Assembly: GCA_963575745.1 (NCBI GenBank)
Contig: CAUYUJ010016069.1
Coordinates: 154,501 to 218,500 of the forward strand
DNA from: Prorocentrum cordatum
Lineage: Eukaryota; Sar; Dinophyceae; Prorocentrales; Prorocentraceae
DNA: 64,000 bases
Direction: 5' to 3'
The notes under the pieces were generated by a model. It did no database searches and was not told the DNA's origin. It was given only the letters and a program-made list of their open reading frames with translations. Shown piece by piece: positions 54,240 to 63,825 of this stretch (its first letter is position 1; each line of letters opens with the position of its first letter). A program made the position numbers and the translations under genes.

Positions 54240-55200
54240 TTGGCAATTTCGGCCCCGTGCCCCGATGATTAGGCAACTGACCTGGGGACAGGGCCACTCC
54301 GTGCCCAGAGGCACGGTGATGGACAAGGAAAGGAAATTGAGTTGGACGCGGAAGAGGCGGATTTATCTTCGTTCGTCGAAGTTCTTCATCCCCGTCCTTA
54401 CTCCCTCTTCTCAGTGTTCCTCCTCGCCGTCCTTCCTCCTCGTGGATCCATTTTCTCCTCGTTCCTCTTCTTGTCTGCTCGCTGTCCCGCCTCCTCCTCC
54501 TCCTCCTCCTTCTCCGACACTTCACCGCTCATCATCCCAATATTTGTTGCCCACGCTCCCACACCACCATTACCAGTACGCGTCCTCCACACTCGTATTA
54601 CTCCCCCTCGCGCCTCCCATTCCTCCCCCGACTCTATCTCCACTCCCATCCCTCCCCCTCCCCCATTCCGATTCCTAGGATCCTTCCCTTTTTCTTCGTG
54701 TTCGTCTTCCTTCTTATCATCGTCCTCCTCCTTATATCCCCCTCCTGCTTCTCCTGGTGTTCCTTCTAATCCGCATGATCAGATTCATCCTTTTCCCATA
54801 TATCGTTGTTTCTGCGCCCGTTATCGTTTCCCTCCTCGCTCGCAACATCAACGGCACCGCAACATCAAATTGCGACCTGGTCATGCACCACTTACCACCT
54901 ATATATACACATGTGCAGAATGTTGTCAAACCAACGTAGGTCAATACCGTCCCGATGTTCCATCTTGGTTCTGAAGCGCATATTGTTACGCGTGGCGAAG
55001 CTCCCGTGCAGACAGAGACGACGACCTATAACATTAATGGATGTCTATATCTCTCGGCATACATTATTAAAACATCTACGTGCAGACATATACGTATACA
55101 CACATCTGTCATCCGTAAGGGCTTCGCCCCATGCCGCCGGCCCCATGTCTCGGATAATGTGAGATGCAACAGCTAAATCATGAGGTCTGGGCGCCGCCGT
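54240..55200. other. Pyrimidine-rich intergenic DNA
   Basis: CTCCTCC-rich DNA (about 54400-54770) followed by AT-richer unique sequence (about 54780-55160). No domain in any frame. Confidence 0.5.
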
Positions 55201-55209
55201 GAAGCAGTG

Positions 55210-55915
55210 TCGGGACCTGTTTGTTTTGCGACCCTGACCCTACGGATCTGCGTCACGGGTGCCACCGGATTTCAGAAATGTGGCAAATCCCTTGTTGTTG
55301 GACCCTGACCATACGGATTTGCGTGAGGGGTGCCGTTGAATTTCAGAAATGTAGCAAGTCCCTTATGTTTTTGGACCCTGGCCTTGCGGATCTGCGTGAG
55401 GGGTGCCTCCGAATTTCAAAAATGTTGGAAATCCCCTTTGTTTTTGATCCCTGACCCCGCCGATCTGCGTGAGGGGTGCCACCGAATCTCAGAAATGTGG
55501 CAAATCCTTTATGTTTTGGGACCCTGACCCTGCCGATCTGCGTGAGGGGTGCCGCCGAAGTTCAGAAATGTAACAAATCTTTTGTTTCTGTGCACCCTGA
55601 CCCCGCGAGCTGCGTGAGGGGTGGCAGCAAATTTAGAAATGTAGCAAATCCTTTGTGTTTTTGCACCCTGACCCCGCCGATCTGCGTGAGAGGTGGCACC
55701 GAATGTTAGAAGTGTGGCAAATCCTTTGTGTTTTTGGATCCTGACCCCGCCGATCTGCGTGAGGGGTGCCAACAAATTTCAGAAATGTGGCAAATCTACT
55801 GTGTTTTTGGACCCTGACCCCGCCGATCTGCGTGAGGGTGCCGCCGAATTTCAGACATGTGGCAAATCCAATGTGTTTTTGCACCCTGACCCCGCCGGTC
55901 TGCGTGAGGGGTGTA
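55210..55915. repeat. 73-bp satellite, about ten units
   Basis: The anchor ATCTGCGTGAGGGGTG recurs every 72-73 bases (for example 55390, 55463, 55536, 55681), followed by CCGCCGAATTTCAGAAATGT and GGCAAATCC … TGTTTTTGGACCCTGACC. The sequence differs from the 73-bp unit in the TIR elements, though the unit length is the same. Confidence 0.9.
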
Positions 55916-55919
55916 AATT

Positions 55920-56200
55920 TGTCCCACCCCAGCAATTCAGAGCATACGATTTGGGTGTGGTAAAAATGCCCGTTTTGGGCCTCCCCCCCTCGCGCGGTCC
56001 ATCAACAGGGCACAGTATGCAGCAAGAAGCAGAACTGTAACAAGGAACAGTAGGCAGCAAGAAGCAGAATTGTAACAATGGAAAATGAAAACTGCAACTG
56101 GTACAGGAAACCGCGAACCTTAGGCCTACAGCCTGGTGGCCCCACAAGGGGGCCGGCGGATTTACATTCATAAAGTTCTTAGCCGTTGTAGCGCATGGCG
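55920..56200. other. Short unique spacer
   Basis: Contains a tandem duplication of GGCAGCAAGAAGCAGAA-like sequence at about 56010-56070. No gene. Confidence 0.5.
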
Positions 56201-56204
56201 GGGC

Positions 56205-56576
56205 GCCAAGCTTACAAAGAACAAGTCTGGCTCTGGTCTGGCTGGTCTGGTTGGACTGGTTTGAGCTTCGTCTTGCAGTCTTAGCTTAGGATCCCGGCGA
56301 GCGTGGTTTAGGGGAGGTCCGGCGAGGCAGCGCCAACCACCACGACGACGACCGAAATGCAGTTTTTGTTGCATTGCAGTTTTTTGTTGCCTTGCATTTT
56401 TTTGCATTGCATGTTTTTTTGCATTTGGTCTGGCTGGTCTGGTTCGTCTGGTTTGAGCTTCGTCTTGCAGCCTTAGCTTAGGATCCGAACGAGAGTGGTG
56501 TAGGGGAGATCTGGCGACGCAGCGCCAACCACCACGACGACGACCGAAATGCAGTTTTTGTTGCATTGCAATTTTT
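56205..56576. repeat. Array of about 190-bp units, left of element B
   Basis: Two units, each with GGTCTGGCTGGTCTGGTT, TTCGTCTTGCAG, CTTAGCTTAGGATCC, GGGGAGGTCCGGCGAGGC-like and CAGCGCCAACCACCACGACG, ending in GCATTGCA/T-rich sequence. A third unit lies at 60655-60815, right of element B, so B sits inside this array. Confidence 0.82.
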
Positions 56577-57390
56577 ACCTAACAGCGAAGACTGATAGGT
56601 TTCTAGTTGACTCAAAAGAGCTCACAGATCACTCCACAGGGGGGTCCGGGCAGGTGTTGGGGCGTTTCCGGGCGGCATGAGCCGGGCTCGTTTTTCACCA
56701 ACAGTCACACACTTCGTGCTCTTCGCCTTCCCAGAACTCCATTCCCAGGCCACATTCTGGGGGGCCGGATGCAACAGTCACACACAAAGTGCTCTTCGAC
56801 ATCCCAGAACGCCATTCCCGGGCCACATTCTGGGGGGCCGGATGCAACAGTCACACACTTCGTGCTCTTCGAGTTCCCAGAACGCCATTCCCGGGCCACA
56901 TTTTGGATGCCCGGAGCCAACTGTAGGCCACTTCGTGCTCTTCTATTTCCCAGAACTCCATTCCCGGGCCACATTTTGAATGCCCGGAGCCAACTGTAGG
57001 CCACTTCGTGCTCTTCGAGTTCCCAGAACTCCATTCCCGGGCCACATTTTGAATGCCCGGAGCCAACTGTAGGCCACTTCGTGCTCTTCGAGTTCCCAAA
57101 ACTCCCATTCCTGGGCTACCAGGAGGAGGAGGGGAGGGGGAGGACTACCAGGAGGAGGAGGAGGAGGAGGAGGAGGAGGAGGAGGAGGAGGAGGAAGAGG
57201 AGGAGGAGGACGAGGAGGAGGAGGAGGAGGAGGAGGAGGACATTGCCGGGCAACATTTTGAATAGCCAGACGCTTCATATTCCTTCCGCCACAGCTGTGT
57301 TTGGTTCAGGACTTGCTAGTGACACTGCAGTCCTCTGCATTCAATTGGCCACTACATTCATTCACTGCAGTCCACTGAGTTTTGATTGCA

Positions 57391-59577
57391 ATGGCGTTCC
57401 CCTGGCCGTACCCCCATGTCCAACGTTCATCCGCAGCCTCTGCTCCGCGAGGCTCGTCCGAAGTGTCGCCGCCTCGCGGTGCTTCTCAGCCTGCGCCGCC
57501 TCGCGGTGCTTCTCAGCCTGCGGAGGAAGGTGGACAGACGCCTGGTTCTGGCGCTGTGCAGCCTGCGTCTTTCACGGTCGCCTCGTTCAATTTCGGGTTC
57601 GAGCAGGGCATGATGACTGGTAAGCAGGCGGCCACTCACTGCGCTAACTTCGGAAGGTTGTGCGCCAAGATAGTGGAGACCGCTGATGCTGATATGGTCT
57701 GTGGCTGCGAGGTCGGTGCGTTCCGTGAAGGCTTTCGCCGAGCAGGGATCAACGTGACAGACATCCTCAGTAAGCCTTTCGGTGATGGCATTCGCTTCTT
57801 GGAGGTCGACAACTACTTGACTCTCTGGGGGTTCCGCGGTGCTTCTCAGCCTGCGGAACTGACTCTGTGCGAAGACAGCAAAGTTTACAGGCCTCCTAGC
57901 GGCCGAGATATTGATGCTGTTATTTCACATTTTGAGGTGAACAAACCAGGCCATGACAAGTTCCACGTGGTGATCGCCAACATGCACATCGTGTGCGGCA
58001 AGAAACCGCCGAGCATCCAGACTCGAAAGCGGACAGTTCGCCATCTCCGCTTGCACCTGGACGGCCTGGCCAAGATTCTTGAGAATCTAAACGAGGCAGT
58101 CGTTGTGCTTGTAGTCGGCGACGACAACCTCACTTTCCAGGAGGCGCGGGAGGCTTACCAGCGCGAGCAGAACGACGAGAAGGTATGGGAGGTCCATGCC
58201 ACTCCGGCCGACCTCAAAGGCGACCACGTCGCGGTCTGCGGAGCAGTCGCCCGTTTCTGCTCCATTGCCGTTGGCGCGTCTTTTACGGATCGTGGCATGC
58301 GCAACGACGCACACGATGCGGTGGCGGTTGTGCTCACTCTCCCTGGTGCTATTCAGCCTGGGGAGAGCAAGAGGCGGAAAATTGTCGTCGAAAACGTCTC
58401 CGACGCCGACGTCAGCGTACAGGCGGACCGCGAGTCTTCTGTGCATTGGGATCGGTCGCCGAGTTCTGCTCCTCCGCTTTCACCGACTTCACCGGGTGAT
58501 CCCGACTACGTCGAGGATGTCGTTCAGAATCGCGCGGGCGACTTGCACAGGGAGCTGAGGAAGCTTTGGGACGACAGGTACGACGAGGAGTACGATCCGA
58601 AAGTCCTCCATCATCTCAGTCTCTTGCTTTTCAAAAAGAGGAAGTCCACGGAGCCAGCGGACACTGATCCAGCTGGCGCTCCTCAGCCTGGCTCGGAATA
58701 TGACACGGCCTTTGCGTCTCAGGAGGAGACTGGCCGAGCCATTCTCTCTGTCCTTAAGCTTCGACATGACTTTCTGCGGAGCAAGAACATCGACGACATG
58801 CGCTACGTTCTCACGGAGCCTGAGCGCCAGGAATTGGTCAGAGTAGCTCGCGACCAGTACGAGCAGTCGCGGCAGCAGCGTGCGCTTCAGGAACGGGATA
58901 TCGAAAAGGGAAAAGCGAAAGGCAAGTCTGCGCCACAAGGGGGCCATGCGGTTCCGCAGGGTCCGAACAAAGGGCCAGGCGGTAAGAAAGGTTCTCACGG
59001 TGCTTCTCAGCCTGCGGGAAAAGGTGGCCAGGCCAAGGGTGCAGGTCTGGGTAGCGTCGCCAAGTTTGTGAAAGACCAGAAGCGTAAGCGGTGGCATCGC
59101 CATTTGCAACGTGTGGCCGGTACTAAACAGATCTGGGAGGTGCTGGCCTTCTCAGGGCGCTTCGACGTTGATTGGTTAACGCAAGCGTTGCAAGCTGATC
59201 ACAGTGAGGGCCGTGATGCAGCAGTTCCCGAGGAAGCTCTGCGGCAACAGCGGCGCCGGCTGCACCACCAGAAGGCCGAGGCCATCGCGCGCTACAACGA
59301 GGGGGAGCGGCTTTCCCTATATCTGTCTGCCCAGGCTGGCCAGGCAAAGCCGAACTTCACGCGCAGGCAGCAGGACGTGTTGCAGATGTTTGAGAGCGGA
59401 GCGCTGCTTCAAATCCGCAACCAAGCGATTCTGGCGTGCGGGCACGGCCGTCTGTTCAGGGGCGATGGCGACTACCTGGACATCGGCGGCAGCACGGGCG
59501 GTGGCTCCAGGCGCATCATCGATTCTTGGCAGCCGCCGGACTGGCGTGACTTCCTCCAAGACGATCAGGACATCTGA
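57391..59577 (+). CDS. EEP-fold nuclease-like protein, 728 aa, intact
   Basis: The gene starts at ATG 57391 and ends with TGA at 59575-59577 without interruption. After a Pro/Ser/Ala-rich N-terminus with two GASQPA motifs (residues about 30-44), residues about 60-320 form an endonuclease/exonuclease/phosphatase-like domain: FTVASFNFGF (Asn67), MVCGCEVGAF (Glu107), VVIANMHIVCG (His199), VVVGDDNL-type loop (Asp244, Asn246) and DAHDAVAVVL (His308-Asp309). These line up in order with the N, E, H, D-x-N and terminal D/H motifs of the family; the last pair is H-D where most members have S-D-H, so activity is not assured. A GASQPA motif is inserted at about 150-155 inside the domain. Residues about 370-480 are helical; 500-560 is Gly/Lys-rich and basic; the C-terminus (about 560-728) is helical, with the basic KRKRWHRHLQRV and a Trp-rich end. 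No reverse transcriptase, transposase or signal peptide is seen. It is likely DNA- or RNA-acting; function unknown. Confidence 0.75.
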   Translation: MAFPWPYPHVQRSSAASAPRGSSEVSPPRGASQPAPPRGASQPAEEGGQTPGSGAVQPASFTVASFNFGFEQGMMTGKQAATHCANFGRLCAKIVETADADMVCGCEVGAFREGFRRAGINVTDILSKPFGDGIRFLEVDNYLTLWGFRGASQPAELTLCEDSKVYRPPSGRDIDAVISHFEVNKPGHDKFHVVIANMHIVCGKKPPSIQTRKRTVRHLRLHLDGLAKILENLNEAVVVLVVGDDNLTFQEAREAYQREQNDEKVWEVHATPADLKGDHVAVCGAVARFCSIAVGASFTDRGMRNDAHDAVAVVLTLPGAIQPGESKRRKIVVENVSDADVSVQADRESSVHWDRSPSSAPPLSPTSPGDPDYVEDVVQNRAGDLHRELRKLWDDRYDEEYDPKVLHHLSLLLFKKRKSTEPADTDPAGAPQPGSEYDTAFASQEETGRAILSVLKLRHDFLRSKNIDDMRYVLTEPERQELVRVARDQYEQSRQQRALQERDIEKGKAKGKSAPQGGHAVPQGPNKGPGGKKGSHGASQPAGKGGQAKGAGLGSVAKFVKDQKRKRWHRHLQRVAGTKQIWEVLAFSGRFDVDWLTQALQADHSEGRDAAVPEEALRQQRRRLHHQKAEAIARYNEGERLSLYLSAQAGQAKPNFTRRQQDVLQMFESGALLQIRNQAILACGHGRLFRGDGDYLDIGGSTGGGSRRIIDSWQPPDWRDFLQDDQDI

Positions 59578-59594
59578 GTTTTGCAAGTCTCTCT

Positions 59595-59850
59595 GCCCGC
59601 GGTGCTTCTCAGCCTGCGGTCTGCCGCTCTCCAGCTGCGGTCTCGAGCAGTAGTGTTCGAAAGCATGCGAGTTCCTGCGGTGCTTCTCAGCCTGCAGGTT
59701 TCGCAGCCTGCGCTCTGCAGTACAAGTGCTTTTCAGCATGCGACATCCTGCGGTGCTTCTCAGCCTGCAGGGTTCGCAACGTGCGGTTTGCAATGCATTC
59801 CTTTTCAGTATGCGAGTTCCTGCGGTGTTTCTCAGGCTGCAGGGCTCCGA
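59595..59850 (+). repeat. Cluster of GCGGTGCTTCTCAGCCTGCG motifs
   Basis: Copies at 59599-59618, 59677-59696, 59750-59769 and a variant at 59822-59841, plus two weaker ones between them. Spacing is 72-78 bases. The same 20-mer occurs inside the gene at 57476, 57503, 57837 and 58997. Its ends (CCGC … GCGG) can pair into a short hairpin. Confidence 0.82.
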
Positions 59851-60129
59851 GGCTCTTCGCTTCGATGCCAATGTTTTCAGACACCGTAGCTCCGTTCCGT
59901 AAACGTCTTCCAAGAGCCGCTCGCAACCTTTTGCAGCTGGCTGTCTGCACGCTTCGCCGGCTTTTGCTGCGCGGACACTTTTCACACACACGTCAGCGCC
60001 GTTTGTAGGCGTCAGAAAAACATGTAGACATTCACGAAGGGCTCAGTCTGTATATCGTCACATCATTACATACGCAGTCGTCGAACACATCGGTGTACAT
60101 TCAGCGCTTTGTCCTTCTAGCTGGGTTGC

Positions 60130-60465
60130 TTCGTGCTGAGGCTGAGGCTGATGCAGGCTGAGGCTGAGGCAGGCTGAGGCTGAGGCCGAGGCTGACGGCA
60201 GACTGAGGCTGAGGCTGAAGCAGGCTGAGGCTGAGGCAGAGGCAGGCTGAGGCTGAGGCTGAAGCTGAGGCAGGCTGATGCTGAGGCAGGCTGAGGCTGA
60301 GGCTGAGGCTGATGCAGGCTGAGGTTGAGGCAGTCTGAGGCTGAGGCCGAAGCTGAAGGCAGACTGATGCTGAGGATGAAGCAGGCTGAGGCTGAGGCTG
60401 AGGCAGGCTGAGGCTGAGGCAGGCGGAGGCTGAGGCTGAGGCAGGCTGAGGCTGAGGCTGTGACT
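60130..60465. repeat. GAGGCT / GCAGGCTGAG minisatellite
   Basis: Tandem GAGGCTGAGGCTGAGGCAGG-type units with GATGCAGG and GAAGC variants, adjoining the 3' segment of element B. Copies A and C keep only the last unit or two of it. Confidence 0.9.
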
Positions 60466-60654
60466 GCGACTGCCGTTGCCACTGCGACTGTCATCGCGGA
60501 TGCGACTACGACTGCGAGAACAGCAGAACTCTACAACTGGATTCTCATTTGAATCTTAAGGGGAATGCTTCCAGATATGCTCCTACACATCGCTGTTAGG
60601 TTGCTTTGCCGGGATATTTTTTTTGCTTTGCAGTTTTGTTTGCATTGCATTTGT

Positions 60655-61485
60655 GTTGTTGCATCTGGGCTGGCTGGTCTGGTTGGTCTGGTTTGATCTT
60701 CGTCTTGCAGCCTTAGCTTAGGATCCGGGCGAGGGTGGTTTAGGGGAGGTCCGGCGAGGCAGCGCCAACCACCACGACGACGACCGAAATGCAGTTTTTG
60801 TTGCATTGCAGTTTTTTGCATTGCAGTGTTGCCGTTCTGGCTTCAGCTTTGGATTCCGCGTGCGAGGCGAGAGCGGTTTGGAGAGGTCCAGGGAGGGTTT
60901 GGAGCCCATGGCGCCAACGACCATAATCAGAATTTCAATTGTTTGCATTGCAGTTGTTTTGCATTGAAGTTTTTGTTGAATTGCAGCGTTGCCGTTCTAG
61001 CTTCAGCTTTGGATTCCGCGTGCGAGGCGAGAGCGGTTTGGAGAGGTCCAGGGAGGGTCTGGAGCCCACGGCGCCAACGACCATAATCAGAATTACAGTG
61101 TGTGTGTGTGTTGCATTGCAGCTTTTTGCATTGCAATTGTGTTGCATTGCAGCTTTGCCGTTGTAGCTTCAGCTTTGGATTTTGCGTGTGAGGCGAGAGC
61201 GGTTTGGGGAGGTCCAGGGAGGGTATGAAGCCCGCGACGCCAACGACCATGATCAGAATTTCACTGTTGTTGCATTGCAGTTTTTTGCGTTGCAGTTTTT
61301 TTCTTTCATTGCAGCTTTGCCGTTCTAGCTTCAGCTTTGGATTCCGCGTGCGAGGCGAGAGCAGTTTGGAGAGGTCCAGAGAGGGTCTGGACCCCACGGC
61401 GCCAAGGACCATGCTCAGAATTTCAATGTTGCGCATTGCAGTTTCGTTTTGCATTGCAGTGTTTCTCTTTCGTTGCAGTTTTTTT
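60655..61485. repeat. Tandem array of about 160-bp units, between elements B and C
   Basis: After one unit of the 190-bp type come four units with CCGTTCTAGCTTCAGCTTTG, GCGTGCGAGGCGAGAGC, GGAGAGGTCCAGGGAGGG and GCGCCAACGACCATAATCAG at spacing 160-166 bases (anchors 60832, 60992, 61158, 61320). Both unit types share GAG…GGTTT…GGAGGTCC and GCGCCAAC, so they are related. Junctions are GCATTGCAG and T runs. Confidence 0.88.
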
Positions 61486-63151
61486 ACCTAACAGCGAAGA
61501 CTGATAGGTTTCTAGTGGTCTCAAAAGAGCTCACAGATCACTCCACAGGGGGGTCCGGGCAGGTGTTGGGGCGTTTCCGGGCGGCATGAGCCGGGCTCGT
61601 TTTTCACCAACAGTCACACACTTCGTGCTCTTCGCCTTCCCAGAACTCCATTCCCAGGCCACATTCTGGGGGGCCGGATGCAACAGTCACACACAAAGTG
61701 CTCTTCGACATCCCAGAACGCCATTCCCGGGCCACATTCTGGGGGGCCGGATGCAACAGTCACACACTTCGTGCTCTTCGAGTTCCCAGAACGCCATTCC
61801 CGGGCCACATTTTGGATGCCCGGAGCCAACTGTAGGCCACTTCGTGCTCTTCGATTCCCAGAACTCCATTCCCGGGCCACATTTTGGATGCCCGGAGCCA
61901 ACTGTAGGCCACTTCGTGCTCTTCGAGTTCCCAGAACTCCATTCCCGGGCCACATTTTGAATGCCCGGAGCCAACTGTAGGCCACTTCGTGCTCTTCGAG
62001 TTCCCAGAACTCCATTCCCGGGCCACATTTTGAATGCCCGGAGCCAACTGTAGGCCACTTCGTGCTCTTCGAGTTCCCAGAACTCCATTCCCGGGCCACA
62101 TTTTGAATGCCCGTAGCCAACTGTAGGCAACTTCGTGCTCTTCGACTTCCCAGAACTCCCATTCCTGGGCCACATTTTCAGCAGGGGCAAGAGCACGACG
62201 AGGAGGAGGACGAGCAAGACCAGGAGGACGAGGACGAGCAGGAGCAGGACGAGGAGCAGGAGGAGCAGGAGAAGAAGGACGAGCAGGAGGAGGAGGAGGA
62301 CGAGCAGGAGGAGGAGGACGACCAGGAGGAGGAGGACGACCAGGAAGAGGAGGAGGAGGAGGAGGAGGAGGGGAGGGGGAGGAGTACCAGGAGGAGGAGG
62401 AGGAGGAGGGAGGAGGAGAGGAGGAGGAGGAGGAGGAGGAGGAGGAGGAGGAGGGAGGACGAGGACGAGGAGGAGGAGGAGGGGGGGGAGAGTACCAGGA
62501 GGAGGAGAACGAGGACCACCAGGAGGAGGAGGAGGAGGAGGAGGAGGAGGAGGAGGAGGAGGAGGAGGAGGAGGAGGAGGAGAGAACACCAGGAGGAGGA
62601 GGACGAGCAAGACGAGGAGGACGAGAACGAGGACGACCAGGAAGAGGAGGAGGAGGAGGAGGAGGGGAGGGGGAGGACTACCAGGAGGAGGAGGAGGAGG
62701 AGGAGGAGGAGGAGGAGGAGGAGGGAGGAGGAGGACGAGGAGGAGGAGGAGGAGGAGGACGAGGAGGAGGAGGGGGGGGGAGAGCACCAGGAGGAGGAGA
62801 ACGAGGACCACCAGGAGGAGGAGGAGGAGGAGGAGGAGGAGGAGGAGGAGGAGAGGAGCACCAGGAGGAGGAGGACGAGCAAGACGAGGAGGACGAGAAC
62901 GAGGACGACCAGGAGGAAGAGGAGGAGGAGGAGGAGGAGGAGGAGGAGCAGGAGAAAGAGGAGGAGGAGGAGGAGGCAGGCTGAAGCTGAGGCTGTGACT
63001 GCGACTGCCGTTGCCGCTGCGACTGTCATCGCGAATGCGACTACGACTGCGAGAACAGCAGAATTCGACAACTGGATTTTCATCTGAATCTTAAGGGGAA
63101 TGCTTTCAGATATGCTTCTACACATCGCTGTTAGGTTGCTTTGCCGGGATA
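61486..63151. mobile_element. TIR element, copy C (internally deleted)
   Basis: Inverted repeats at 61486-61497 and 63125-63136, followed by TGCTTTGCCGGGATAATTT. Contents and order match copy A: leader, eight 73-bp repeats (one with AAAGTGCTCTTCGACATC, a variant also found in B), GAG tract (about 62195-62975), then GCAGGCTGAAGCTGAGGCTG and the common 3' segment. To its right the tandem array resumes with GCATTGCAGCTTTGCCGTTC, so C is inserted in that array. It shares the AAAGTGC unit and the 5' GGGCGTTTCCGGGCGGCATG with B but not with A. Confidence 0.83.
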
Positions 63152-63235
63152 ATTTGCATTGCAGCTTTGCCGTTCTAGCAGAATTTGGCAACACTTGCAG
63201 AAGGAGGTAGGAGAAACTCCGCATGCTAACAGCAT

Positions 63236-63310
63236 CTAGAACGGACGACGACGAAGGCGATAACGACACCGACGACCATGGCGATAACGACGACGACGAT
63301 GACGACGTAT
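63236..63310. repeat. (GAC)n-rich tract
   Basis: GACGACGACGAAGGCGATAA-type triplets, leading straight into a CTTGG array just as at 36358. Confidence 0.85.
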
Positions 63311-63314
63311 TTGG

Positions 63315-63645
63315 CCACGGGAGCCTCTTGGAAGCTACTTTGGGCCTCAAAAGGAAGCCCTTCGAGCCCTCTTGGCGCGTTCTTGGGGCGCTCTTGGGCC
63401 TTCCTGGAGCGCCCTTGGGGCCGTCTTCGAGCCTTCTTGGGCACTTCTTGGGCCTCTCTTGGGCCATCTTGGAGCCATCTTCGAGATCATCGATGATGAC
63501 AGAAGGGAAGGTCTCCCCGCTTAGGCGCTCTTGGAGCCGTCTTCGGGCCCTCTTGGGCCCCTCGTGGGTTTTTTTGATAATATTTGGGCCATCTTGAGCC
63601 CACAAGAGCCCCTCGGAAGCGAAACGGCGAGAAAGCAAACATCAT
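63315..63645. repeat. CTTGG/GGCCTC array, fifth locus
   Basis: Words such as GCCTCTTGG and GCCCTCTTGG with a spacer-like end (GCGAAACGGCGAGAAAGCAA … ATCATTGA) at about 63618-63650. Confidence 0.75.
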
Positions 63646-63825
63646 TGATTTTATTTGATCGCTTCGCTCATCCCGCCGGCCTATATTGCCTCGCCGCTGT
63701 CGTTTGTCGGGGTGTTGTTGTCAATGCGGTGCGGTTGGGCGGCTGCCATTTTTCGGAGGCAGTGGGTGGCGGGTCGGAGGCCTCACCGATGTTGGTTGGG
63801 CTCTCGTGGGTGGCCTCTCGGGGGC
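63646..63825. other. Short unique spacer
   Basis: No gene recognised; separates two array blocks. Confidence 0.5.

Larger units (their letters stand above)
56577..60616. mobile_element. TIR element, copy B (full length, carries EEP gene)
   Basis: ACCTAACAGCGA at 56577-56588 and TCGCTGTTAGGT at 60590-60601 form the inverted repeat; the shared TGCTTTGCCGGGATA follows. Order inside: leader, six 73-bp repeats (about 56700-57115), short GAG tract (57122-57240), the EEP gene, a tail of GCGGTGCTTCTCAGCC motifs, a GAGGCT minisatellite, and the common 3' segment. It is inserted in a T-rich site of the flanking tandem array. Size about 4.0 kb against 1.67 kb for A and C. Confidence 0.82.

Noticed and set aside
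55509-55935. Overlapping minus-strand frames with similar peptides
   Set aside because: They are readings of the 73-bp satellite.
61687-63638. Long minus-strand Leu/Ser/Pro-rich frames and plus-strand poly-Glu frames
   Set aside because: Translation of the GAG tract and 73-bp repeats in element C; the same happens in element A.
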